From contig JACQTK010000042.1 in assembly GCA_016210845.1 (NCBI GenBank), positions 1-32,419 of the forward strand: DNA of 32,419 nt, read 5' to 3'. Below are positions 8,630 to 17,136 of the stretch, in pieces. The translations under genes were made by a program, and so were the position numbers. The notes under the pieces are model-generated. The model searched no databases. It was not told the DNA's origin and was given only the letters and a program-made list of their open reading frames with translations. How positions within the stretch are numbered: the stretch's first letter is position 1; each line of letters starts with the position of its first letter. This DNA is from Acidobacteriota bacterium (GTDB lineage Bacteria > Acidobacteriota > Vicinamibacteria > Vicinamibacterales > UBA2999).

Positions 8630-11614
8630 ATGCACCGACGAATTGGACGAAGAATTGGACGAATTGGAAAGGCGCTCTTAGGTGTGGGCATGCTGGTCGC
8701 GCTGCCGGCCGCCGGGCTTGCCCAGGGCCTAGGCGAGATCACCGGTGTGGTTCGGGACGACACGGGAGCCGTCCTGCCCGGCGTGACGGTCGAGGCGGCC
8801 AGCCCCGCGCTGATCGAGCAGGTGCGTACCGGCGTGACAGACGGCAGCGGACAGTATCGCATCGTCTCGCTCCGGCCAGGCACCTACTCGGTGACGTTCA
8901 CGCTGCCCGGCTTCACGACCGTCCGGCAGCAGGGGATCCAAATCGCGGGGGCGTTCACGGCGACCGTGAACGCGGCGATGCAGATCGGTGGCGTGAACGA
9001 GACCATTACGGTCGCCGGTGCGGCACCGATCGTGGACGTGCAGGAGGCGCGGGCGCAACGGACCATCGACTCCGGAGCGATCTCGGCGGTGCCGACTGGG
9101 CGGATGCCCCATCACTTAGCAACGCTGGTACCGGGCGTGGTCGTGGGCTCGGCGATCGGCGGGCCGCAGGATACCGGCGGCTCGCGAGGTGACCCGATGG
9201 CGCTGCTCTCGGCGCACGGCAGCCGCGCCTCGGACCAGCGGGTGCGGCTCGACGGGCTGGCGACCAACAACGACTCGGCGACGGGGGCCCGAACCGGCTT
9301 CCTGCCGAACATGACCAGCACTCAGGAGCTCGTGGTCGACGTCGGGGCCTCGAACGCGGAGAACGCAACGGGCGGGGTGCAGATCAACCTGATCCCGCGC
9401 GAAGGGGGCAACGAACTATCGGGGACGGTCTACGCCATGTTCGCCAACGAGTCGCTGCAGGGCGACAACGTAACGGATGATCTGCGCACCCGGGGGCTGG
9501 CGCTGGCCTCGAGCTTGAAATCGATGTACGACTTCAATCCGGGGGTGGGTGGCCCGTTCATCCGGGACAGGCTCTGGTTCTACTTCGCGGGCCGCGTGAA
9601 CAAGTACGACAACTACGTAGGCGGCCAAGCCTACATCAACAAGAACGCCGGGGATCCGACCAGGTGGACCTACGAACCCGATCTGACGCAGCCGAACCGC
9701 TACATCCAGGAGTTCGCGAACGCCAATGGCCGGCTGACGTGGCAGGCCAACTCGATCCACAAGTTCGCGGCGTTTTACCAGTGGGACTATCGCTGCCAGT
9801 GCCCCAGGGCGACCAACCAGGATCCTCCCGAGGCGCAGACGTACTTCCGGTTGCCGCTGCAGCGGGTGGCGCAGGCAACCTGGTCGGCGCCGTTCACGAA
9901 CCGCGTGTTGGCTGAAGTGGGCGTTGGCGTCCGCACCGAGCGGTGGATGCACGCCAACGGACCCGCAGGCCGACGCGAGCTGATCGGTGTGCAGGATCAG
10001 GGGCTTGGCATCACGTACCGGAACGGGATTGGCAACCAGCCATACGCGACCAGCCTGAACCAGGTGGCCAACGTGCGGGGCAGCGTGACGTATGTGACCG
10101 GCGCGCATGTCCTCAAGGTGGGGGTCGACTACAAGAACGCGTGGCGCGAGCATACGACCTACCGCAACAATGCGTACAACATGGACTACCGGTTCCAAAA
10201 CGGCGTGCCGAACCGCATCACGCTCCACGCCTCGCCGTACGTGGCGCGGACCGAGAGCCCAATCGATCTTGGGCTTTTCCTGCAGGAGAAGTGGACGCGC
10301 GGCCGGCTGACGCTGAACCTGGGCGTGCGGTACGAGCACTACGAAGTGCAGTTTCCGGAGCAGTCGATCGGGGAGTCGCTCTACACGCCGGGCCGCAGCA
10401 TCTCCTTCCCCGCGCAGGACCTGCTCAGCTGGAACAACATTCAGCCGCGGCTGGGAATGGCCTACGACCTGTTCGGCGACGGGCGCACGGCCGTCAAGGC
10501 GTCCTTCAACCAGTACATGGAGCAGACCGGCGTGGGCACCGGAACGATCTTCGGGAACAACGCGAACCCGATCTTCGCGATGACCAACCACATCACCCGG
10601 TCGTGGCGTGACGCGGATGGGGACTACTGGCCCGACTGCGACCAGCTCAACCCGCTGGCCAATGGCGAGTGCGGCCCCTACTCTGACCTCAACTTCGGAA
10701 ACGTAAGGTCGACGATCAACTACGACCCCGAGACGCTGAGCGGGTGGAACAGCCGGCCCTACAACTACGAGTGGTCGCTCGGCCTGCAACGCCAGCTGGT
10801 GTCCGGGTTGGCGGTAGACTTCTCGTTCTTCGAGCGCTGGTTCGGCAATCAGCCGATCACCGACAACCTGGCGGCGACCGCGGATGACTTCGATCAGTTC
10901 ACGATCACCGCGCCGAACGACCCCAGGCTGCCCAACGGGGGCGGCTACACGCTCGGCACGCTGTACAACGTCAAGCCGGCCAAGTTCGGCCAGGTGCAGA
11001 ACCAGATCACCTTCGCGAAGAACTTCGGCAAGTACGACGAGCGGTGGCGAGGGTTCGACATCGGCGTGAACAGCCGGCTCCAGAACGGGCTGCTCTTGCA
11101 GGGGGGCCTCAGCACGGGCCGCAAGGCGTGGGATACCTGCGAGGTGCGAGCGGTGCTGCCGGAGACCGACCTGACCGATCCCTGGTGCAACTACTCAGAG
11201 GCCTTCCAGACCCACGTCACGATGATGGCGTCCTACGTGGTTCCGAACATCGACGTCCAGTTCAGCGCGGCGTACCAGAACCGACCGGGGCCCGCCATCC
11301 TGGGAAACTACGTGGCCTCCAACGCGGTGGTGGCGCCCTCGCTGGGTCGGAACCTGTCGGGCGGCTCGCGGAACGTGACCGTGCCGCTGATTGCGCAGAA
11401 CACCGAACTGTCCGACCGAGTCAACCAGCTGGACCTGCGGTTTGGCAAAGTCCTGCGGTTCGGCGGCGTTACTGGGACGGTGGCGTTCGACCTCTACAAC
11501 GTCTTCAACCAGGCGGTGCCGTTGAGCTACCAGAGCACGTACGCGCGGTTCCTCCAGGTGTCGAGTATCACGCCACCGCTGCTGGGGCGTTTAACGTTCG
11601 AGTTGAGCTTCTAG
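8630..11614 (+). CDS. Oar-like TonB-dependent receptor, receptor 1
   Basis: The ATG at 8630 follows GGAAGGAG; the open frame extends further upstream over the end of msrA but without a signal. The 994-residue product has a signal peptide (about 1-32) whose basic part is a small repeat (RRIGRRIGRIG). Next comes a carboxypeptidase-regulatory-like beta-sandwich (about 35-118, with ITGVVRDDTGAVLPGVTVEA and LRPGTYSVTFTLPGF). A plug domain follows (about 120-250), then a long beta-barrel ending in the aromatic F typical of outer-membrane proteins (LTFELSF). A DYRCQCPRAT motif is shared with receptor 2. The family imports or binds ligands at the outer membrane with TonB energy; the ligand cannot be inferred. 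A 113-base gap separates it from msrA. Confidence 0.93.
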   Translation: MHRRIGRRIGRIGKALLGVGMLVALPAAGLAQGLGEITGVVRDDTGAVLPGVTVEAASPALIEQVRTGVTDGSGQYRIVSLRPGTYSVTFTLPGFTTVRQQGIQIAGAFTATVNAAMQIGGVNETITVAGAAPIVDVQEARAQRTIDSGAISAVPTGRMPHHLATLVPGVVVGSAIGGPQDTGGSRGDPMALLSAHGSRASDQRVRLDGLATNNDSATGARTGFLPNMTSTQELVVDVGASNAENATGGVQINLIPREGGNELSGTVYAMFANESLQGDNVTDDLRTRGLALASSLKSMYDFNPGVGGPFIRDRLWFYFAGRVNKYDNYVGGQAYINKNAGDPTRWTYEPDLTQPNRYIQEFANANGRLTWQANSIHKFAAFYQWDYRCQCPRATNQDPPEAQTYFRLPLQRVAQATWSAPFTNRVLAEVGVGVRTERWMHANGPAGRRELIGVQDQGLGITYRNGIGNQPYATSLNQVANVRGSVTYVTGAHVLKVGVDYKNAWREHTTYRNNAYNMDYRFQNGVPNRITLHASPYVARTESPIDLGLFLQEKWTRGRLTLNLGVRYEHYEVQFPEQSIGESLYTPGRSISFPAQDLLSWNNIQPRLGMAYDLFGDGRTAVKASFNQYMEQTGVGTGTIFGNNANPIFAMTNHITRSWRDADGDYWPDCDQLNPLANGECGPYSDLNFGNVRSTINYDPETLSGWNSRPYNYEWSLGLQRQLVSGLAVDFSFFERWFGNQPITDNLAATADDFDQFTITAPNDPRLPNGGGYTLGTLYNVKPAKFGQVQNQITFAKNFGKYDERWRGFDIGVNSRLQNGLLLQGGLSTGRKAWDTCEVRAVLPETDLTDPWCNYSEAFQTHVTMMASYVVPNIDVQFSAAYQNRPGPAILGNYVASNAVVAPSLGRNLSGGSRNVTVPLIAQNTELSDRVNQLDLRFGKVLRFGGVTGTVAFDLYNVFNQAVPLSYQSTYARFLQVSSITPPLLGRLTFELSF

Positions 11615-11625
11615 CGTCGGAGAGG

Positions 11626-11681
11626 CCGTTCGGGCCGTTCGGGTCGCTCGCCGGTGCGAGTGACCCGAATGGGCCGAATGG
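11626..11681 (+). terminator. Long hairpin after receptor 1
   Basis: Twelve bases after the stop codon, a 56-base inverted repeat folds into a stem of about 26 pairs (5' arm CCGTTCGGGCCGTTCGGGTC...), with three G-U wobbles and one mismatch around a loop near CCGGT. No T-run follows, so it is not a standard intrinsic terminator. It may protect the 3' end or terminate in another way. The same element follows receptor 2. Confidence 0.5.
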
Positions 11682-11752
11682 ATCACGAAAGGTGGCATGT
11701 GGCCATGGTTTTCATGCCGATGCCTACCGACGTTATGGGGAATTGACTACGG

Positions 11753-11826
11753 AAATATCAGGGTTGTTTCCGCGTTACTTCTCGGTTCTGTCACATCTTT
11801 TTCAGGACTTCGCGTCGGTTCCTGGC
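11753..11826 (+). promoter_or_regulatory. Conserved upstream element, copy 2
   Basis: This is the partner of the element at 7684-7757 (about 80% identity), lying 64 bases before the receptor 2 start. A TTGACT at 11743-11748 just upstream could be a -35-like box, but I see no clear matching -10. Because the flanking intergenic DNA does not align, the block itself appears to be what is conserved. Confidence 0.5.
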
Positions 11827-11890
11827 GTAGCATTCCGCCCCCCCAATCGCCGGCTGGGGCTGGAGTGGTGTGCTCAAAGGAGTGAAAGCG

Positions 11891-14842
11891 ATGACGCGAG
11901 TTCCAAGAAGGGTCCTGGGTGGGTTGTTCGTTGCGGCGTTGCTCCCTGCGGCTGCGTATGGCCAAGGTCTGGCATCGATTGCCGGAGTTGTGCGAGACAC
12001 GTCCGGGGCCGTGTTGCCCGGGGTGACGGTCGAGGCGGCCAGTCCCGCGTTGATTGAACAGGTCCGGGTCGGCGTGTCCGACGGGAACGGGCAGTTCCGG
12101 GTCATCGACCTGCGGCCGGGCGTGTACACGGTGACCTTCAGCCTGCCGGGGTTTGCGGTGATCAGGCGGGAAGGCATTGAGCTGTCGGGCGCCTTTACGG
12201 CCACCCTCAACGTCGAGATGCGGGTCGGAGGGCTGGAAGAGACCATCACGGTCACCGGGCAGTCGCCGATCGTCGACGTGCAGAGCGCGCGCCAGCAGCA
12301 GGTGGTCAGCAAGGACGTGCTGGATGCGGTGCCGAGTGCGCGGACGCACATCGCGATGGCGGTCCTGGTGCCGGCGGTCGGGCTGGCCTCGGGGACATCG
12401 GGGGCCAACCAGGACGTGGGGGGCACCCGAGGGGACGCGATGACGGCGCTGGTGGCGCACGGCAGCCGGTCGAGTGACCAGCGGGTCGTGCTGGACGGGC
12501 TCGCCACCAACAACGATTCGGCGACGGGGGCGCGGACCGGCTTTCAACCGAACATGAGCAGCACGCAGGAGATTGTGATCGACGTGGCGGCCGGCGGGGC
12601 GGATCAGCCGACCGGCGGCGTGCGGATCAACATCATCCCGCGCGAGGGGGGCAACACGTTTTCGGGGACCGTGTTCTACACGGGCGCCAACAGCTCGTTT
12701 CAGGGCAGCAACTACAGCCAGGAGCTGAAGGACCGCGGCCTGACGACGCCCAGCTCGCTCAAGAAGATGTACGACTTCAATCCGGGCATGGGCGGACCGG
12801 TATTCAGGAACAAGCTGTGGTTCTTCATGGCTGGCCGGCGGAACGTGTACGAGAACTATGTCGGCGAGTCCTACGAGAACAAGAACAGTCTTGAGGCGTG
12901 GACGTACGAGCCCGACCTGAGCCGGCCGGTGACCTACCCGCAGGAGTTCTGGAACGTCAACGGGCGGCTGACCTTGCAGGTGGCCGAGAAGCACAAGCTC
13001 AGTGGGTTCTACCAGAGTGACTACCGCTGCCAGTGCCCCCGGGCGACGGGCGGGTCGACGACCGAGGCGTCGATCCATTTCCGGCTGCCGTTACAGCGCG
13101 TGGCGCAGGTCGCGTGGTCGTCCCCGGTGACGAACCGCCTCCTGTTCGACGTCGCCGTCGGGAACCGGGGAGAACGCTGGATGCACGCCGAAGGGGGCGG
13201 GGGCTTCAACATCGGGGTGACGGATCAGTTTTGGGGAGTCAGCTATCGCGGCCGGACCGGCAACCAGGGGTTTGCGACGAGCCTCAATGGCGTCACCAAC
13301 GTGCGGGCGGCGATGTCGTACGTGCCGGGGACGCATTCGTTCAAGGTGGGGGTCGACTTCAAGCGCGCCTTCCGCCATCACTGGACCTACCTGAACAACC
13401 CGGCCAGCGTGAATTACCGGTTCAACAACGGCGTTCCCAATCAGATCACGCAATATGCGGCGCCGTTCGATGCGCGAACCGACAACCCGATCGATCTGGC
13501 CATCTACGCGCAGGACAGCTGGACGCTCGACCGGCTGACGCTCTACGGCGGGCTCCGCTTCGAGCGGTTCACGACGAGCTTTCCGGAGCAGCAGGTCGGG
13601 CCCGGCCCGCTCGTGCCCACGCGCACCCTGTCGTTCCCGGCGCGGTCGTTCGCCGACTGGAAGGACTTCGTGCCGCGCATCGGGGTGGCCTACGACCTGT
13701 TCGGCGGCGGCCGCACGGCGGTGAAGGCGTCCTTGAACAAGTACATGGTCGCCACCGGCATCGGCACCGGCAGCGTGTTCGGCAACAACGGCAACCCCGT
13801 CTTCAACATGGCCAATGAGGTGACGCGCAGCTGGAACGACGGCAACCGGAACTACCATCCGGACTGCGACCTCCTCAATCCGTTGGCCAACGGCGAGTGC
13901 GGGCGGATCTCCGACCTGAACTTCGGGCTTCCGCGGTCGGCGACCCTCTACGATCCGGAAACGTACCTGGGCTGGGGGACCCGGCCGTACAACTGGGAGT
14001 TCTCCGCTGGCGTCCAGCACGAGCTGATCCCGGGCGTGTCGGTCAACGCGGGGTATTTCGACCGGTGGTATGGGAACCAGATTGTGACCGACAACCGGGC
14101 CACGTCGGTGTCCGACTACGACGTGTTCAGCGTGACGGCGCCGGCGGACCCCCGCCTCCCCGGCGGTGGCGGCTACGTCGTGAGCGGCTTGTACAACGTG
14201 AATCCGGACAAGCTGGGACAGGTGGACAACTATCTGACCTTCTCGAGCACCTACGGCAAGGACAGCGAGCGCTGGCGGGGGGTGGACGTGGGGCTCATGA
14301 CGCGCTTTGCCGCTGACCTGCTGTTCCAGGGCGGGCTGAGCATGGGACGGACGGTGAGGGACAACTGTGAAGTGCGGGCGAAGGTGCCGGAAATCGCGCT
14401 GACGAACCCGTATTGTCACGTGGCGGAGAACCTCCAGACCAACGTCAAGTTCGTCGCCTCGTACACGATTCCGCGCGTGGCCGTCCAGGCCAGCGCGGCG
14501 TTCCAGAGCTTCCCCGGGACGCCGGTGGTGGCGAACTTCGTGGCGTCCAACGCGGTCGTACGGCCTTCGCTCGGCCGGAATCTGGCGGGGGGCGCGTCGA
14601 GTGTCACGGTGAACCTCATCGAGCCGGGCACGCAGTATGGGGATCGGATCAATCAATTGGATCTCCGGTTCGGCAAGATTCTGCGGTTCGGGACCGCGAG
14701 GTCGACGTTGAGCCTCGACCTCTACAATGCGTTGAATGCCGCCCCGGTGTTGACCGAGAACAGCTCGTATGCGCGGTTCCGGGAGCCGCGGCAGACCAAC
14801 CAGGCGCGGCTGGCCCGGATCAGCCTGCAGTTCGACTTCTAA
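11891..14842 (+). CDS. Oar-like TonB-dependent receptor, receptor 2
   Basis: The ATG at 11891 lies 8 bases after an AAAGGAG site; an in-frame start 21 bases earlier is possible but has no better site. The 983-residue protein has a signal peptide (1-25), a carboxypeptidase-regulatory-like domain (about 28-110), a plug and a barrel ending ISLQFDF. It aligns with receptor 1 along its whole length: VLPGVTVEAASPALIEQVR, LATNNDSATGARTGF, MYDFNPG, DYRCQCPRAT, NQLDLRFGK. This suggests a tandem duplication that included the upstream element and the 3' hairpin. It differs in the plug (VVSKDVLDAVPSARTHI in place of the receptor 1 sequence) and in the outer loops, so the two may bind different ligands. 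Confidence 0.93.
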   Translation: MTRVPRRVLGGLFVAALLPAAAYGQGLASIAGVVRDTSGAVLPGVTVEAASPALIEQVRVGVSDGNGQFRVIDLRPGVYTVTFSLPGFAVIRREGIELSGAFTATLNVEMRVGGLEETITVTGQSPIVDVQSARQQQVVSKDVLDAVPSARTHIAMAVLVPAVGLASGTSGANQDVGGTRGDAMTALVAHGSRSSDQRVVLDGLATNNDSATGARTGFQPNMSSTQEIVIDVAAGGADQPTGGVRINIIPREGGNTFSGTVFYTGANSSFQGSNYSQELKDRGLTTPSSLKKMYDFNPGMGGPVFRNKLWFFMAGRRNVYENYVGESYENKNSLEAWTYEPDLSRPVTYPQEFWNVNGRLTLQVAEKHKLSGFYQSDYRCQCPRATGGSTTEASIHFRLPLQRVAQVAWSSPVTNRLLFDVAVGNRGERWMHAEGGGGFNIGVTDQFWGVSYRGRTGNQGFATSLNGVTNVRAAMSYVPGTHSFKVGVDFKRAFRHHWTYLNNPASVNYRFNNGVPNQITQYAAPFDARTDNPIDLAIYAQDSWTLDRLTLYGGLRFERFTTSFPEQQVGPGPLVPTRTLSFPARSFADWKDFVPRIGVAYDLFGGGRTAVKASLNKYMVATGIGTGSVFGNNGNPVFNMANEVTRSWNDGNRNYHPDCDLLNPLANGECGRISDLNFGLPRSATLYDPETYLGWGTRPYNWEFSAGVQHELIPGVSVNAGYFDRWYGNQIVTDNRATSVSDYDVFSVTAPADPRLPGGGGYVVSGLYNVNPDKLGQVDNYLTFSSTYGKDSERWRGVDVGLMTRFAADLLFQGGLSMGRTVRDNCEVRAKVPEIALTNPYCHVAENLQTNVKFVASYTIPRVAVQASAAFQSFPGTPVVANFVASNAVVRPSLGRNLAGGASSVTVNLIEPGTQYGDRINQLDLRFGKILRFGTARSTLSLDLYNALNAAPVLTENSSYARFREPRQTNQARLARISLQFDF

Positions 14843-14854
14843 CGTCTCAGGCAT

Positions 14855-14910
14855 CCGTTCGGATCGTTCGGGTTGCTCGCCGGTGCGCGTGACTCGAACG
14901 GTTCGAGCGG
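14855..14910 (+). terminator. Long hairpin after receptor 2
   Basis: Twelve bases after the stop codon lies a 56-base inverted repeat homologous to the one at 11626-11681, with the same arm layout and loop (GCTCGCCGGTGCG). Most differences from the first copy keep pairing through G-U wobbles, which supports selection on the folded RNA. It separates receptor 2 from the three-domain gene and may cause partial termination. Confidence 0.5.
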
Positions 14911-14957
14911 ATCGCGGAACCCGGCGCGGTCGAATCGCTCGAACGACCGGAGGTGCA

Positions 14958-16445
14958 ATGAGGAAGCCCCTGATTGCCGTATGTGTGGCGATGGCGATGT
15001 TGGCCATCGGGCGGGCGCAGCAACCGACAGGTCCCCCCGCTCTGACGCTCACGCCTCTCGACTACTTCGAAATCCAGCAGCTGCATGTGCGGTTCTCGCA
15101 CGGGCTCGACGGCGCTGCCGACGCGGGAGCCATGTTCGCGTCGGTCTTCACGCCTGACGGCAGTTACGTCGACGAAACGGGCGCCACCCACACCGGTCGC
15201 GAGGCGCTCGCCTCCTTCGCCGCGCAGGATCGCGATGGAGTGAAGGGGCCCACGAACATACGGCACTTCACGACCAGCCTGCTGCTCGAGCCGCACCCCG
15301 GCGGCCTCACCGGCCGCAGCCGTGTCCTGATCGTCACCGGGCCGGCCGGCGGGCGCCGCACGGTCACCCAGGGCGGACAGTACTACGACGACCTCGTGAT
15401 GACCGCCGACGGCTGGCGCTTCGCCCGGCGTGCCTTCGTCGGCGCAGGACGTCCCGAGCCCCCCGCACCTCCGCCGGCGACTCCGGTTGCTCGACGGACG
15501 ACGCCTGCGTTCACGGCCGAGGAGTACGCCGCGATCACCCAGATGTATGCGCGCTACGCATTCACGTGGGATGGCGTGCTCGACGACGGCCGCGAGTGGA
15601 TCCGGCTGTTCACGCCGGACGGCAGCCATACGAACGAGACGAGTGCACCCAAGCAGTTCTTCTTCGGGCACGAGGAGCTGCTCGGGTTCGCGCGCGCGAT
15701 GCGGGTACGCGGCAGCCGCGTGCCCGAGACGGTCGGCCACTGGATCACCAACGTGCTCATCGACCGGATCCCCGAGGGTGCGGCGGTCAAGGCCTACCGC
15801 TTCAACGTCAGCATCGCCGGGCTCGGCCAACCGGGTGGTCTCGGGTCGAGCGGCATCTATTTCGACTATCTCGTCAAGACGCCGGAGGGCTGGCAGTACC
15901 GGCGGAAGAACTTCATGGGTGCGAATAGTGCCCTCCCGGAAACCGCAACGACGCCGTCGCCGGCGTCACGGCCGGCGGCTCCTGCGGCGTCTCGCGTACA
16001 GCCATGGACGCACACGCTGGCGGCACAGGACGACATGGACATTCGGCAGCTGTACGCGCGCGCGACGCACGCGTTCGATAGCGCCGCGGAACAGGGCCAG
16101 GCGTTTGCTCGCGCGTTCACGGCGGACGGCGTGTTCGTGGACATCGACGGCCGGAGCCATCAGGGAGCGGCAAGTCTTGCGGCGCTCGCCCAACGGGTCA
16201 ACGGCGGCAAGGGTCCCGGCAACGCCACCGAGTTCATCTACAACCAGCTGATCGAGCCAGCGCCGGGCGGCGCCGCCGGCAAGTCGTACGTGGTCGTGGC
16301 GCGCCTGGCGGCGCCCGGCCAGCCCGCGACGGCGATCACGGCGGGGCAGTACCACGACACGCTCGTGCAAACACCGCAGGGGTGGCGGATCAGCCGGCGA
16401 ACATTCGTCAAGACGCCCGGTGGGCCGGCGACGGCATCCCGCTGA
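14958..16445 (+). CDS. Exported protein with three tandem NTF2/SnoaL-like domains
   Basis: The ATG at 14958 follows GGAGG at 5-6 bases; the open frame extends upstream over the end of receptor 2 but that part is a shadow. The 495-residue product has a signal peptide (about 1-20) and three copies of a SnoaL-like (NTF2 fold) domain at about 33-160, 190-325 and 355-485, joined by Pro/Ala-rich linkers. Each copy shows a repeated order: I-QLYARY/H, F-PDG-Y/H-E, a GREALA-type helix, NIRHF/VGHWITN-type strand, and a closing GGQYYDDLV-T-GWRF-RR-FV strand. The fold hosts isomerases, dehydratases, cyclases and simple binding proteins, so activity cannot be assigned. Soil bacteria often have single-domain exported versions; three in one chain is less common. 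Confidence 0.88.
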   Translation: MRKPLIAVCVAMAMLAIGRAQQPTGPPALTLTPLDYFEIQQLHVRFSHGLDGAADAGAMFASVFTPDGSYVDETGATHTGREALASFAAQDRDGVKGPTNIRHFTTSLLLEPHPGGLTGRSRVLIVTGPAGGRRTVTQGGQYYDDLVMTADGWRFARRAFVGAGRPEPPAPPPATPVARRTTPAFTAEEYAAITQMYARYAFTWDGVLDDGREWIRLFTPDGSHTNETSAPKQFFFGHEELLGFARAMRVRGSRVPETVGHWITNVLIDRIPEGAAVKAYRFNVSIAGLGQPGGLGSSGIYFDYLVKTPEGWQYRRKNFMGANSALPETATTPSPASRPAAPAASRVQPWTHTLAAQDDMDIRQLYARATHAFDSAAEQGQAFARAFTADGVFVDIDGRSHQGAASLAALAQRVNGGKGPGNATEFIYNQLIEPAPGGAAGKSYVVVARLAAPGQPATAITAGQYHDTLVQTPQGWRISRRTFVKTPGGPATASR

Positions 16446-16521
16446 CGACGGGCAGGCCATTGACGCGAGTCGCGCTGGTGGCTGGTGAGCCCGCGGGCGG
16501 CCCCATCCGGCGCCTCGCGCG

Positions 16522-17136
16522 TCAGACGTGAATGATGCCTCGACGGAGCGCCACGTGGGCGGCCTCGGTGCGGTCCTTCACGTTCAACTTCCAGAAGATG
16601 TTCCGGACGTGCACGACGATGGTGTCCTCCGTCACGCCGAACTCGGCCGCGATCTCCCGGTTCCGCATGCCGCGGGAAATCCGCGCCAGCACTTCGAGCT
16701 CGCGGCGTGTCAGCGCCGGGCGTGAGGCCCGTTCGGCGAGGCGCGCCTCGACCGCGGGACTGACCGGGTGCGCTCCGGCGTGCACCTCACGGATGACGCG
16801 GATGAGATCGTCGGCGATCGCGTCCTTGAAGAGGTAGGTGGAGGCCCCGGCCCGCATCGCCCGATACACGTCCTCGTCGCCCTGATACATCGTCAGCACC
16901 ACGACGCGCGCGCCCGGATCCTCGCGGCGGATCGCCTCGATCGCTTCGACGCCGCTCATGATGGCGAGCTGAAGGTCCATGATCGTGACGTCGGGACGAT
17001 GGGTGCGGAACATCTCGATCGCCTCTTCGCCGGTCGCGGCCGAGGCCACAACCTGCATGTCGGGCTGCTGGCGGATGATCAATTCGATCCCTTCCCGCAC
17101 GATCAGGTGGTCGTCGGTGCAGAGGATGCGGATCAT
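16522..17136 (-). CDS. NarL/LuxR-type response regulator
   Basis: The start at 17136 (ATG overlapping the kinase stop as ATGA) gives a 204-residue protein. Residues 1-120 form a receiver domain with acidic pocket D8-D9, phosphate acceptor D54 (VTIMDLQL) and the conserved Lys in TYLFKDA. The C-terminus is a LuxR-type helix-turn-helix (LTRRELEVLARISRGMRNREIAAEFGV...HVRNIFWKL) for DNA binding. The open frame upstream is out of context, inside the kinase gene. It should be phosphorylated by the kinase encoded just before it. Its targets are unknown; the neighbouring exported genes are the obvious candidates. Confidence 0.95.
   Translation of the reverse strand: MIRILCTDDHLIVREGIELIIRQQPDMQVVASAATGEEAIEMFRTHRPDVTIMDLQLAIMSGVEAIEAIRREDPGARVVVLTMYQGDEDVYRAMRAGASTYLFKDAIADDLIRVIREVHAGAHPVSPAVEARLAERASRPALTRRELEVLARISRGMRNREIAAEFGVTEDTIVVHVRNIFWKLNVKDRTEAAHVALRRGIIHV

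Noticed and set aside
8640-8668. Short direct repeats (GAATTGGACGA) near the receptor 1 start
   Set aside because: They lie inside the coding sequence and encode the basic part of the signal peptide (RRIGRRIGRIG); no sign of an attachment site or array.
7675-11826. Similar peptides (TEP-SN-ET-LIF) on the minus strand at both upstream elements
   Set aside because: They reflect the conserved DNA of the elements; the open frames around them differ and have no common start or length.
16459-16525. TGACGCGAG paired with CTCGCGCGTCA as a bidirectional terminator between the convergent genes
   Set aside because: The arms need a two-base bulge, the loop is nearly 50 bases, and the right arm includes the regulator stop codon. 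Too weak to annotate.
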